Positions 50,838 through 61,641 of a stretch of 64,000 nucleotides of DNA are shown here, in pieces. Both the position numbers and the translations under genes were made by a program. The notes beneath the pieces are model-generated. The model searched no databases. It was given only the letters and a program-made list of their open reading frames with translations, and was not told the origin of the DNA. The stretch's first letter is position 1. Every line of letters begins with the position of its first letter. Source of the stretch: Cyprinodon diabolis (Eukaryota > Chordata > Actinopteri > Cyprinodontiformes > Cyprinodontidae); NCBI GenBank assembly GCA_030533445.1, contig CM060080.1:22459377-22523376 (forward strand). Direction: 5' to 3'.

Positions 50838-52482
50838 TTAACTGCTTTGCTCTGGAGCTGAAGTTGTCTGAGTGGCCATCGTTTCATCTATCCACTGAGT
50901 GTAGTGGGAGATGATGGTGTAAACGCCAGGCTTTTTTAGTTGGCCACACTTTTTCCCTCCATTGGAGGTAATACCAACAGCAGTGCCATTAAAAAGCAGA
51001 GGACCTCCAGAATCCCCCTAAAAGGAAAAGAACAACAAAAAACAGCATACCTGTAAGAGCACTTTTACTAGAAATATATTTTATAACATAAGAATATTTA
51101 TGATTTATGGAAAAAAATAACATAGAGGTCACAACTTACATCGCAGCTGTCTTCCACTCCATGAGAGTGACCACAGCTGTCTCGGCACACTTTATGGGCA
51201 CATATCATGTTATTGGTAAACTTTCTTCCAAAGTAGTCAGTGCGCCTGCATTTTGCTGGGCTGATCACCTCAATGGACACCTCATTGAGCTTATCTGGCC
51301 TTGAACCCAGATTGTCAAGTGAACCCCAACCAGCGGTTTCAACCACTGCGCCTGGGTCGGGGTTTGTTCCTCCTGTTCGCAGGAATTCTACAGCTCTAAC
51401 AGCGTCAGAGGCAATAAACGGCCGATCCAACTGTAAAATGATCACACAAAATACAAGAAGTAAATATTTATATCAACTAATTAATATATTCAAATCCAAC
51501 CAATTGATCGATTGAACATTTGAAACTAGCGGCATTCTGAGCAAACCTTCCCTGGCTGATCTTCTGACTTGTTCATAGGTGCATTACAACTTATTATTAT
51601 TTTAGTTTTCAATGCAATAACACTTAAGAATAGGGCTGCAGGCTATCTAATAGAGCTGTTCCAAATCAAACTAAAATAGTAATATTTAAAAACTTGATAA
51701 GCAAAGCATTTATTGAACACTAAAAAGTGCATCAAGAGAAATGCTTGCATGCTTCTAAGTTTTAATACTTTTAAGAAATGTCAGTAATTCTCAACTGGTG
51801 GATCTCTACTTCAAACAATCCTGACCATAATGTTCCCCTTACCTTGATCAGAGCAATATCATTATCATAATTGTCTATGCTGAAGTCAGGATGATTGTGC
51901 AGCTCCAAAATGTCAAATGTTTGCTTCGTATCTTCAGCTTCACTCAAAGAATGGAGACCCAGCACTACCTTTCTTCCATTTGCTCTGGACAAAAAGTACA
52001 AAAATATTAAAGGAAAAAAAATCTGATATCATAAAAAGTTCTGCTCTGTAAAAAAAATCACAATGGTTGGGAAGTAAATTCATTTGCAAGTGGAAAACAA
52101 AATCCCTGAGGATGATGTCTCTGGAGGTTAGACGAATGTTCCCTCACCCGTTTGGCATACAGTGGACTGCAGTCATCACCCACTGATCTGCGATTACAAA
52201 TCCTCCACATTCATGCTTCAACCTGCCTCCCTCCTGTGGTACCTGAATGGAGGCCATATAGGGTCGAGAATGTGACACTGCCTCTCTGCCACCGATTATA
52301 CCCTCACCTGAAGGAATTCACAGCCACATTTTACACCTTTTAAAATTATTCAAGGCCTGACAATGAATCAAACTCAAATCCTACTATGCTGCAGGAAAAA
52401 GCATCTGAAAAGACTCACCATGTGAAATGAGGGCAATAAAAAAAACAGTAGTCCCTAGAAGCATTTGTTTCTCCGACATCAT
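50838..52482 (-). CDS. cfd: Complement factor D-like S1 serine protease, five exons
   Basis: Exons are 52419-52482, 52148-52307, 51843-51984, 51140-51430 and 50838-51017, all phase-consistent, giving 278 aa. A hydrophobic signal (MLLGTTVFFIALIS) precedes the activation site GEG-IIGGREAV. Catalytic residues are His in TAVHC, Asp in DNDIALIK and Ser in GDSGGPLL. D189 (DSCD), G216 and G226 predict trypsin-like cleavage after Arg/Lys. HSRPYMASIQ, LGLHSLSEAE, RPDKLNEVSIEVISPAKCR and TSNGG-KCGQLKKPGVYT resemble complement factor D, the secreted enzyme that cleaves factor B in the alternative pathway. A granzyme or tryptase relative is the alternative. Odd: about ten extra residues with two extra cysteines just before D189. 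The two ATGs at 52477-52482 are adjacent. Confidence 0.82.
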
Positions 52483-53067
52483 GGTGGTGTTGTAACTAAC
52501 CCCCGAAACGAAAACATCTCTTTTAAAGCCTTCCTCCCCAAAGAGAGGGAACATAAATCATGAAGACGTTGTGCAAGAGAGAAGTGGGGGTGCAGAATTC
52601 CTTCTTGTCTCTGTTTTCTTGGAACAAAAGCAGGACAACATAAAACACTGAAGAAAAGCCCTGCTTTTTCTCAGCAAGAACACATTGAAGTTTGTGTGTA
52701 AGATACAAATGTTGCATAAATCCTGCCAGTGAGACAGAAAAGAGAAATAGAATTATGTCATCTTGAAATTGCATAATGTTCAGATTTGGTCCGCTCTGAA
52801 ACCGATAAAGCTGAACGTTAAATAAAAACAGAATTTTGTTCTGATATCTCCCTAACCCTCCCTAATACAGGAGAAAAAAAGCAGGACCAAACTTTTTTTT
52901 TTGTTTTGCCAATAAATGCTGCTTTGATGTCTTTAAAAATACACCATGGAAGTCAGCAATTAGATCTAAGAGCGATTTCTGTGAAATAATATTTACTCCT
53001 GTAATTTTTGTTCTCCTTTGTTCTTTAAATTTTGCAAATTAGCAAACACATGTTTGAGAAAACAGCA
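52483..53067. other. Upstream of the protease, nothing recognised
   Basis: AT-rich sequence containing the protease promoter, without a clear TATA box assignment. CTTTAAAAG near 52520 on the plus strand lies about 40 bp before the first ATG on the coding strand and could be part of the core promoter. No repeat or exon was recognised. Confidence 0.35.
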
Positions 53068-53073
53068 GGTAAG

Positions 53074-53801
53074 TGTCAGGACTCTAAATGTTGGACCTAG
53101 AATTCAGGCAGACAGACTGAAGTGATTATAAAAAAGTTTTTATTAATTGCTCTGAGATCTCCTTCTCATCAGCTAGGACTAGATGACTGGAATCTCTGTA
53201 GAGGTAGAAACACAGGTTAGTGACCACATCACTCTGACGGGGAAGGATAACGAGCATTTGAGTCCCTAACCTGGTTATCAAGTTCAGTCTAAGCCTAGAA
53301 GAAGGAGTGGAATCCAGCTGAATGATTTTCCAGAGCATGCTTTGGGAGCCGTCCAGGGAGTTTAAGGAGCCGAAGCCAAAGGTGTTGCAGAGCAGACCGA
53401 CGAGCAGAAGCCAGCAGATGAGGTAGAGCAGGAGTATCCAGAAGTATAACTGAAGAGAAATCCAAGCCAGGGTTGGGAGGCTGATTCAAGGTCGTTACCA
53501 GGCAGAATCCAAATAGCAGCCCGAATACAGGTAAGCCAAAACAGATCCGAACAGGGGCAGATAAACTCAGAAGTCTAGGAGCAGAAACTAGTCAGGATCA
53601 GGCAATCAGAATAAATACACTAGATTCTCTAAAGAACTCTTAGGAACAGCTTGAATAGTCTGGTACTGATGGCTGGGACCAAGCAGTTTAAATAGGAACA
53701 GGAAAAGGGTGGATCTGATGAATGATAATGAAAACTGGGAGGAGCCCGGCAGATGGATGAAATAAACCAATAATCCAGTCATTAGTGCCAAGTTCATGAC
53801 A
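53074..53801 (-). mobile_element. Solo LTR with 6-bp target duplication (728 bp)
   Basis: It runs TGTCAGGACT to AGTTCATGACA with perfect flanks GGTAAG (53068-53073 and 53802-53807). On the minus strand the order is TGTCATGAAC, a TATA-like TATTTAAACTGC, AATAAAAAC near the end, then GAGTCCTGACA, i.e. U3-R-U5. No internal genes remain. A 6-bp duplication is more usual for endogenous-retrovirus-type integration than for Ty3/Gypsy, but the family is unassigned. Confidence 0.88.
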
Positions 53802-53807
53802 GGTAAG

Positions 53808-53868
53808 TCAATGGGCGAGAGGCGGGGTACACCCTAGACAGGTCGCCAGTCCATCACAGCCCCATAAA
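53808..53868. repeat. Fragment of a common dispersed repeat
   Basis: GAGAGGCGGGGTACACCCTA followed by GACAGGTCGCCAGTCCATCA matches a motif very widespread in fish genomes as I recall. Only about 60 bp is present, abutting the LTR target duplication. Class not assigned. Confidence 0.55.
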
Positions 53869-55021
53869 GTCTCATATTATATATGACATCAACATCTTGA
53901 TGGTCTTATTATCCTGCTGATGAACTGTTTATTTAGTTAAGGCATTGAGAATGGATGCATGTAAGGCCCAGTCCATGGTTCAGGAAAAAAAAAAAAAAAA
54001 AAGTTGCATCGTACGATTGTACAAAACACCAAAGACGATGCTGTAGTTAACATGCAGCTCCCTTTGGTGGCAGCTTGAACCACAAAACATCTATGTTGTT
54101 ACACCTACCACCTTTTCTCTGTGTGGACAGGGCCTAAAATTAGCAGGGTGGGATCTCACGAGGAAGGGACTTGGAAAACTTTATTTCCACATTGTTTGAT
54201 AATTTACAATATTTTGATGAAACAAAAAAGCAAAAATAAAGGAAAACTGTTAGAGGAGAAAAAGCATCTTCACTAAACCATTGATTATTTTCTTCTTGCA
54301 AGTAGGAATAGCAAATTGATCAGCTTATTGTTAAAGACGTTTTCAGCACAGTGAAATTACCACCATATTACTTATTTCTAAATATTATTCATCAGCAGTG
54401 TAAATGTACATTTAATTCATCAATTGTTATTTTCTTTTAAATCAGAAAAATCTCCCCCAAGTGTTTGGTGTTTCGGATGGCTCTAATGTGGAAAAGGATG
54501 GCTGGCCTATTGATGTTATCACGTGTATTTAATGAAGGAATACAGAGACACCTTCCAACCAGTAGGGGTTCAAACTTTATGCAATTGCCCAGCAGAGCCA
54601 AAACAACCACATTAAATGTTTTTATAAAGCTCAACTGTCTGCATTCAAAACATTTTTTTATGGATCTGATGTGTGTAATATCTTATTCTTAAATGTCATG
54701 TTTTCATTTCAAAACATCAGTTTTCATTTTCAGAAATATTCTAACTTGGTGAATATATCTGTATATCTTCAACTCTAAAAAGGCTAAAGCGGTTTTCTGT
54801 GCCCGCTTGGAGAAACTAGAGGATATATGGGGTGATGGTAATGAGATTTGACATAAAACACTAACTACTGTTGAAGCTGTGGGAAAGAAGCATCCATACC
54901 GTTTAAATTAGGAAAGCTGTGCAACTCTTTAGTTGGACAGGATTTCCATTAGACTAAACACAGAAACAGAAAGATGATAGTGCTGCAGCTATCAATGTCT
55001 ACAAATCAGGACAGAGAGAAG
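53869..55021. other. Unassigned intergenic sequence
   Basis: No exon, RNA gene or element with recognisable ends was found. There is an A-tract near 53984-54001. Confidence 0.4.
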
Positions 55022-55860
55022 TTACAGTGGCTTGCAAAACTATTCACACTGCAAAAAAATGAAATCTAAATAAGTCATTTCTTCTTAAAATAAGTGCATT
55101 TTTTCTTGAATAAGGATTTAAGTGAGGCACTTTGCCAATGGAACAAGACAATCTACACTTAAAATAAGAAAAAACAATTGCATTGTCTTATTTCAAGTGC
55201 ATTTTATCTAGATACCTTATCTTAAGAGTAAAGATTGGCATTGGCAAATCATCTTATTTACCTGCTCAAATTAAGGGTAAATACCCTTAATTTAAGAAAT
55301 TTTTACTAATTTTGAGATCATTTTTGCAGTGCACACCCTTTGATTGTTACCAAATTTTGTCACATTACAATGTTCAGCCTCTGGACTCAATGCTTTTTGG
55401 AACCACCTACTATAACAACAAGTCTTTTACTGTATGTTTCTACCAGCTTTGTATTTCTATTGACATATTTTTGCCCATTTTTCTTTGCAAAACAAGTCAG
55501 ACTCTATCAGATTAGATGGAGAGGTTTTGGACCAGTTTTTCAACCAAGTTTTTACTTCTGGATGTTGACTGGGCAGTTTTAAAACATGCATATTCTTTGT
55601 TTTAACCCTTTCAATTGTTCTGCTGGAAGGAATACCTCCGCCCCTGTGTCAAGTCCTTTGCAAACTCTAACAGGTTGTCTTCCTTTATTTGGCCTTAATA
55701 TATATTCCCTTCAACTCAGACCATCTTTTCTGTCTCTGCTGAAGAGAAGTACCCTTAGAGAATGATGCTTCCACCATCATGTTGGATAATGAGAAAGATG
55801 TGTTCAGCTTGCTGTGTTACAAAGTTCTCATAGAGTGAATAAGTCTAAAGCAGCATAACT
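55022..55860. repeat. Decayed interspersed repeat hosting a MITE
   Basis: CAGTGGCTTGCAAAACTATT at 55026 continues after the MITE as CACACCCTTTGATTGTTACC, AAATTTTGTCACATTACAAT and later GCTTCCACCATCATGTTGGA near 55769. This is the same family as at 10.1 and 43.2 kb. Frames of 67-80 codons inside are chance. Confidence 0.6.
55047..55331. mobile_element. MITE, CACTGCAAAAA family (285 bp, nested)
   Basis: The ends CACTGCAAAAAAATGAAATC and GAGATCATTTTTGCAGTG are inverted repeats. It interrupts the older repeat TATTCA/CACCC; removing it leaves a continuous sequence with a 2-bp CA duplicate instead of TA. The interior is rich in AAATAAG/CTTATTT and TTACCTGCTCAAATTAAG, the latter shared with the copy at 5720. 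Confidence 0.8.
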
Positions 55861-55871
55861 ATAGAGATAGC

Positions 55872-56060
55872 TCAGGATAACCTGAGATACTCTAACAGGT
55901 TGTCTGCCTCACGGACTAAAACTGGTAGTTTGTTCCACAGGAGAGGAGCCTGATAACTAAAAGATCTGCCTCGCATTCTACTTTTAGAAATTCTAGGAAC
56001 CACTAGTGAACCTACAGATTGAGAGAAATGTGCTCTACTGGTAACATAAGGAACAATCAT
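55872..56060 (-). pseudogene. LINE (L2/CR1-like) ORF2 C-terminal remnant
   Basis: The minus-strand frame contains LVVPRISKSRMRGRSFSYQA and PLLWNKLPVLVREADN. These match the R-S-F-S-x-x-A-P-x-x-W-N-x-L-P signature near the end of reverse-transcriptase ORF2 in L2/CR1-type non-LTR elements. Only about 60 codons remain and no upstream reverse transcriptase domain was found in the window. Confidence 0.6.
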
Positions 56061-59000
56061 ATCTCTGATATATAAGATGGAGCCTGGCTATTTAAGGCTG
56101 CATATGTGTGATTCTAAAATGGATTAAAGCCAATGATCAGCTCATAATTATTTTAAAGATCTAAGAAAAAAAATGTCAATTTCTTGAAGAAAGTGCTAAT
56201 ATAAGAATATAAGTGTGTGGTTATGAGGAACTGAACATTTTAGTGCAGACTTGGAACTGCTGGGTCAGTCACTTGGTGTGAACAACACTAGCTGCATGTG
56301 CAAAGAGGGCTCTCTTGTGTTGCTATTTCTGGACATAATGCCCTGCAGCATAAAAAAGCAGCAGTATGAATTTCCTTCATATCCAATGCAAACCCAACAC
56401 CCAGGTTGACAGGGAGCTGGCCAGCCTTATAAAATGCAACCACAGAGGCTTTATGTGTAATTAATGTCAAAAGGATTTTCTTTATATATGTTTTCAGATT
56501 ATGCAGAATATATCATTAAAAATGTGCCATACAGTAGTTTGTGGCAAGTGAAACAGCAAAGAGTACATCTACAAAAACTAGAGTCAGTAATGTTTTTACA
56601 GCCAATGAAAGGTTTAACCAGAGTTATCCTTTGTTGAACTCTTGCTGCCCTCTGTAGGTACAAAGGAGGACTACAAGAAGAAAATAGTTTAATTGAAAAA
56701 GCTTTCAGAGGTTTCTGAGTATCATTTATCTTGATTACTATGTATTTTAAATTATAAGGAAGTACTACAATATTGAAACAAAGCTAATAATCCTAATAAA
56801 GCACACAGTTTTTAAACCTTTTCACTAAAACAATCTGGAAACTAAGGTAGACATTTGTATTTAACCCCTGTTAACAGTTTAAAATTTCAGTGGATCTCTA
56901 TAGCAGCTTAACTCAGAATTAATGAAGAGCAACTGAATGAAACTGTAACACTAAATATGCATTTTAGTTCATTTGTGTTCCTTTATCTTAATTTTGGTCA
57001 GCAAAACAAATGTAAGCTAGTTAAGGACAGAGACCAAAACAGTCTATGCAAAACTAAGACATAGGCTATCCCTTTTACAATTTATAGTTGAAAGTTACCG
57101 ACATTTTCTTGCTTATGCAAAGTGAAAAATACTTTCTTTTTTGCCGATACCAACAACAAGTCTCAGAAAAACATCTGACTGAAGAGCCCCTGTTGGTGTA
57201 TTTTATTTCAACATCATCTCTTAACATAAATTCTTGAGCGTTGCCACCATTTTTCAGTTGAACTTGGGTCTGGCTGGACTTTGACTGGACCATTCTAACT
57301 CATCCTGTTTGACATAAGCCATTCTACTGGAATTCTGTTACTAATTTTACTTTTAGGAATGTGGTCCTCTTTGAAAGTGATCATCTTCTCTAGTTTTGTT
57401 CTTTTAATAGGGATAATGCTTTAGCCAAATCCATATCTTCATCAATTCAGAGCTGAAGAAAAACATCCCCACAGCATGATACTGCAACCGCCATGCTTCA
57501 GAGAGGGGTTAATTATATGAGATCTGCTGTCATGCAGTCCACCTCAGCAGATGATTATTGACCAGAGCACCAGAGGAAGATCAAAGATGGGTAGGTCGTT
57601 TTATAACCTACCCTGCAGTAAACTTCTCTACAGTCTCTTATATGATGTCTTTCTTGGTCTCCTTTTCACAGTAATACTGTATCATGTAACAAACTGCAGA
57701 ACATTTAGATGCATAGAAGGAATAAACCAAACAGGTGACCTCTAAGGCTAACTCCTTATTTTGGGCTTTAGATACTATGGCAATGTACTGCACACCTCAT
57801 GAATCTTGAAATAATTTGGGTTTCACAAATATTCAGTCAATATTACATTGCCTGATGTTGCAGAGGTCCAACTTGATGCTGGCGATGTTACATTACATGT
57901 AATCTAGAAAAGGTGTCTCATCACCTAACATGCTTACAACTACAGTTCTGCACGACAAATGACAATTTTGATGACCACCTAAAAACATCCTATTCAACAA
58001 GAAGTTTTACTCTTTTTTTGGGAAACTCAGAATATCTAGATTAAAGCATCCATCCCCTTTAAATCTTGGCATTTAATGCAACATTGTTGCTTAGACTTTC
58101 CATAGTCAGGTAAATATCATTGTAGTCAACATGAGATGAATTACAACTACAACTACAGCCCTGAGCAACCAAGCCCACCCAGCCAGGCGTGCGTGTTCAT
58201 CTGTTACATTTGTGCGTGCGTGTGTGTTTGTGCAGACATCCATATCTGATCATCCTTGTGTGTGGTCTGGAACTGAACCAGCTATCAGAGATGAGTTAAA
58301 GTCATTTTCTGCTTATTTTTTTCCCCCTGCAGCTTTCATTACTCTTTCGTTCCCTTGCTCTCTCTCCTCCCTTATTCGCTCGTTCCACCACCTCTTCCTC
58401 TCATTCTCAGACACTGAGTCAGCAGCCTGTCAGTGTATCTGGCAGCTTTTCGTTCTGTCTGTCAGTCATTCATTCAGCTCCACTATTTACGTCTTTGATC
58501 TCTCCTCGCTATTGGCTCAGTGGAGAAGACGGTGGTATCTTCTCGTTTGAATTCAAACTCAACAGAACACCGTGAGCACTATAAAAATCCTAAATCCTGA
58601 AAACAATAAAAAAAAAGAAACAACATAGACACATAATTTTCTTTCAATGTTTCCAGTGGGACAAAAAAAGTCTACCATGATAATGACTTCAAACAACTTG
58701 AACGTTTAAAAGTCTAAAACTGTTGTTTATCATGTAGAAACATATTTCCAGGTGCTTGTTTGATCATCTACAATAGAATAAGTGATATCTGAATAAAGGC
58801 ACACTTAGCCATGGATACGGTAACTTGCATATTTTTGTTTAAAACCGAAGACTATAAATTGCTTTCATTGACAGATACATTTTATGCATAGTTTTGAAGT
58901 GTATTAATTCATACTGTTTATTTATAAAATATTAAAATGCATTTAGTAAGCGTTACTCTAAGACCCTGAATAAAATGTGCAACTCCAGTCGTTTATGATC

Positions 59001-59219
59001 CTCCAAAGTTAAAGGGACCCACAACTACTTGAACATGTTGGCCTATTTTGCAATTTTCCTGCATAGAATTTGCCATTTGTGAAACATAAAAACCCTTAGT
59101 TCATACTGCAGATTTTTTTTTTTTTAAATCTTGTGTTATATATAAAAAAGCTGGGTTTATGACACCTTTAGGTCTCACTCAACTGGAACCTATAGTCTAA
59201 ACACAGCAAGGCTAACATT
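56061..59219. other. Unassigned intergenic sequence
   Basis: A repeat-family fragment (CCCCACAGCATGATACTGCA, near 57468) is present. A 112-codon pyrimidine-rich frame at 58212-58550 has no recognisable domain and no splice or start context that persuades me. Otherwise nothing is recognised in about 3.1 kb. Confidence 0.4.
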
Positions 59220-59816
59220 GGACCCATTTACACTACCCTTTTTGAAACCATGTCGAGATCGGTACTTCCACGGTAACCGAGATAACTGTTGAGTGTAAAT
59301 GGCATGCACAACTGAACTGGACCGTGCCAGACACAACTGAACCGCACTAACATGGTACTAGTTCAGGAGTAGGGCTCAGCGCGGTTCAGTTCTGCCACGG
59401 TTCCCAGATAACAAAGAGCGCATGAGCAGTCCTTACAGTCAGCCTCCGAAACGAAATTTCAGATATTCATAAAAATACTAGCTTCCCCACTTTGACACAC
59501 GAGTCCAGTGATGATTCTGCTTAGCAGTTTGATGAGCCTCAACGTCTGTTGTTGTTTCCTGCATCTGTAAGCCCTGATAGACTATTGTTTCTCGTATCCA
59601 CTTCCCAAAAGCCAACTCTGTCAAATTCACCAAAGGCTGCCTTCTTCGCCTGACTCTCCATAAACTTCCTGAATGTTGGTTTGTCTACCTCTAGAGAGCA
59701 GTAGTACCATAGATCGGCACTTGGAGGCAAGAAACCATGCTGGCGTTGTGTGTAAACAGTCATAAGGAACCAAGCTCGGCACAGATCGGTTTTCAGAGAG
59801 TAGTGTAAATGGGGCT
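59220..59816. mobile_element. MITE-like element with CCCATTTACACTA ends
   Basis: GGACCCATTTACACTAC at the left and its near reverse complement GTAGTGTAAATGGGGCT at the right form inverted repeats. ATT occurs on both flanks (59217-59219 and 59817-59819) as a possible 3-bp duplication. A related, inverted copy is at about 19126-19660. The interior has further inverted motifs (AACCGAGAT, GAACTGAACC). No transposase. Confidence 0.7.
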
Positions 59817-60489
59817 ATTGCCAGCGCTGTTTATTGTTTTGCATTTTGTGTTGCCAACTGATCACTTTTGTCTGAACTTTTCAGACCCCTCTGGCACCTC
59901 TATTTAAAAGGAGGCCTAGCGCCAAATCCAGCGACTTTTCTCTGTGTTAATGGAGACATTGGTGACACAAAAGCACAGAACTCTGTCCGGCCAAGCCAGT
60001 GGATTTTTAAGCCCGCCTCCCTGTCTCTCTATCTTACTCTTCCCTGCCGTCATGAAGAGCAGGTTATCTGTACTGCAGCAGAGAGAGTCAACTTTTTCAC
60101 TTCAGTACAGATGGCAAATAAACCATGCATGTGCACATTTTTAACTGACAGAGTAATCTCACATAAAATAAAACTGCATTTTCATTTTACAGTGTCATTC
60201 TCTCCTCTTACGCTCCTGCTGTCTCCATGGGGGAGTTCAGATCTGGTGGCTGCAGAGATGGGGACTCGAGTTTGTGACTCGTACTCGAGTCGCACTTAAG
60301 TCACATATTTATTGACTTCAGACTCGACTGAGACTCGTGATTTCCGACTTGTGAACAATGTTTTATTCCAGTGTAAAAACACTTATTCAAGTGTTTTGTG
60401 TCTTACTAACTTGACTGATCGCCACTCGCCTTACCCGCACACAGAAGAGTTAAAAAAGAAAGTAGCACTTGTGGCCAGTATGGCCCCAC

Positions 60490-61641
60490 CAGTGTTGGGA
60501 AAGTTCTCTTTCTACGTGAACTAGTTCAAAGTTCAGTTCACACATTTTAAAACGAACTAGTTCAGTTCATAGTTCATAATACAAAATTTTTAACTAAGTT
60601 CACAGTTCCAAAAAATGAACTAGTTCAGTTCTTTTTTTCCATATATTGCTCAATTACACCATAGCCTACTATAGAACCACAGACAGCAATCATTTTATCA
60701 GTTTTAACACTGAAACTGTGCGTCAGATTTCATCTTCATATCCAGTTTTGAATCCTTATCCAACCAGGATTTACATTAGCATTGAGGGGACAGCATTTCC
60801 CCATTGTTGCTTTAATGCTTTGTTGCTGTCCATTCACTTCACACTAGTAGCAGCTGCAGCTTTCACCCCTACAGTATATTCTCAAAAACATCAGGAAAAA
60901 TGTGCTGCTTGAGTGGTCTTTTTTATGAGGGATTATTAAAAGAAAAACAGGAAAGTAGTCTTTAAGGAGCAAATGTTTTTTTAATTTTAATATTTTTTTC
61001 CATTTGAAATTCCATATACTAAAAAGGAATACTGGAATCCTGGAAAATTATACCAGGCAGGTTTAACAAACAAGTTACATGAATAGTAAAACCCTCAAGA
61101 ACATTTTATTAACACAAACTGAGGGACCAGGCTAAGGTAGGAATTTAAGGTTACTGAAGTGCGGATTTTTTGACTGAAAGCCGGCGGGCAAAGTTTGCAG
61201 AGAAATGTAAGATTGTTGCCATCATCCTCACCGACCACCTGGTCATAAAACTGTTTTAAGGGATCATACAGCAGCTTTGTCGCATCCACGGTCATCTCCA
61301 TGCTGCTGTGGCTTCCACGCTGCATTTTGTTTTGATGACGCACGCGGCTGTAGGCTACAACGCTGGTAGCTGGTGTTGCCAGATTGGGTGTTTTTCCCGC
61401 TACATTTTAAGGACTGTTTATAGTGTGATTTAGCCGGGGTTTCGCCTGGAGGACTCTATAGAAATTTGGCAACCTATTGAACGGAGTTGAACTGAGAGAG
61501 CGTGCCGTTCACAGACACCAGAATGAACAGTTCACAATAACGTTCATCAGGCAGTAATGCAGTACGTTCATTTCACGTTCGCCTAAAATATGAACGAGTT
61601 CATGAACTTTCGTTCAATGAACGCGTTCAGGCACAACACTG
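60490..61641 (-). mobile_element. Non-autonomous hAT element, copy 2 (1152 bp), nested in the LTR
   Basis: It starts CAGTGTTGGGAAAGTTC and ends CAGGCACAACACTG, the reverse orientation of the element at 15243-16395. Perfect 8-bp duplications GGCCCCAC flank it (60482-60489 and 61642-61649). The unoccupied site, with a single copy of the target, is visible in the other composite at about 28139-28147 (GTGGGGC), giving an empty-site/filled-site pair within one window. Confidence 0.95.
61095..61343 (-). pseudogene. hAT transposase N-terminal remnant, copy 2
   Basis: An 82-codon frame homologous to 15541-15789 with the same FLCKLCPPAF C-x2-C motif. About nine residue differences separate the copies, none of them stops. 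No catalytic core is present, so it cannot encode an active transposase. Confidence 0.55.

Noticed and set aside
58212..58550. 112-codon plus-strand frame
   Set aside because: Pyrimidine-rich CTCT/TTCC sequence encoding a Ser/Phe/Leu-rich peptide, no recognised domain, no convincing start or splice context.
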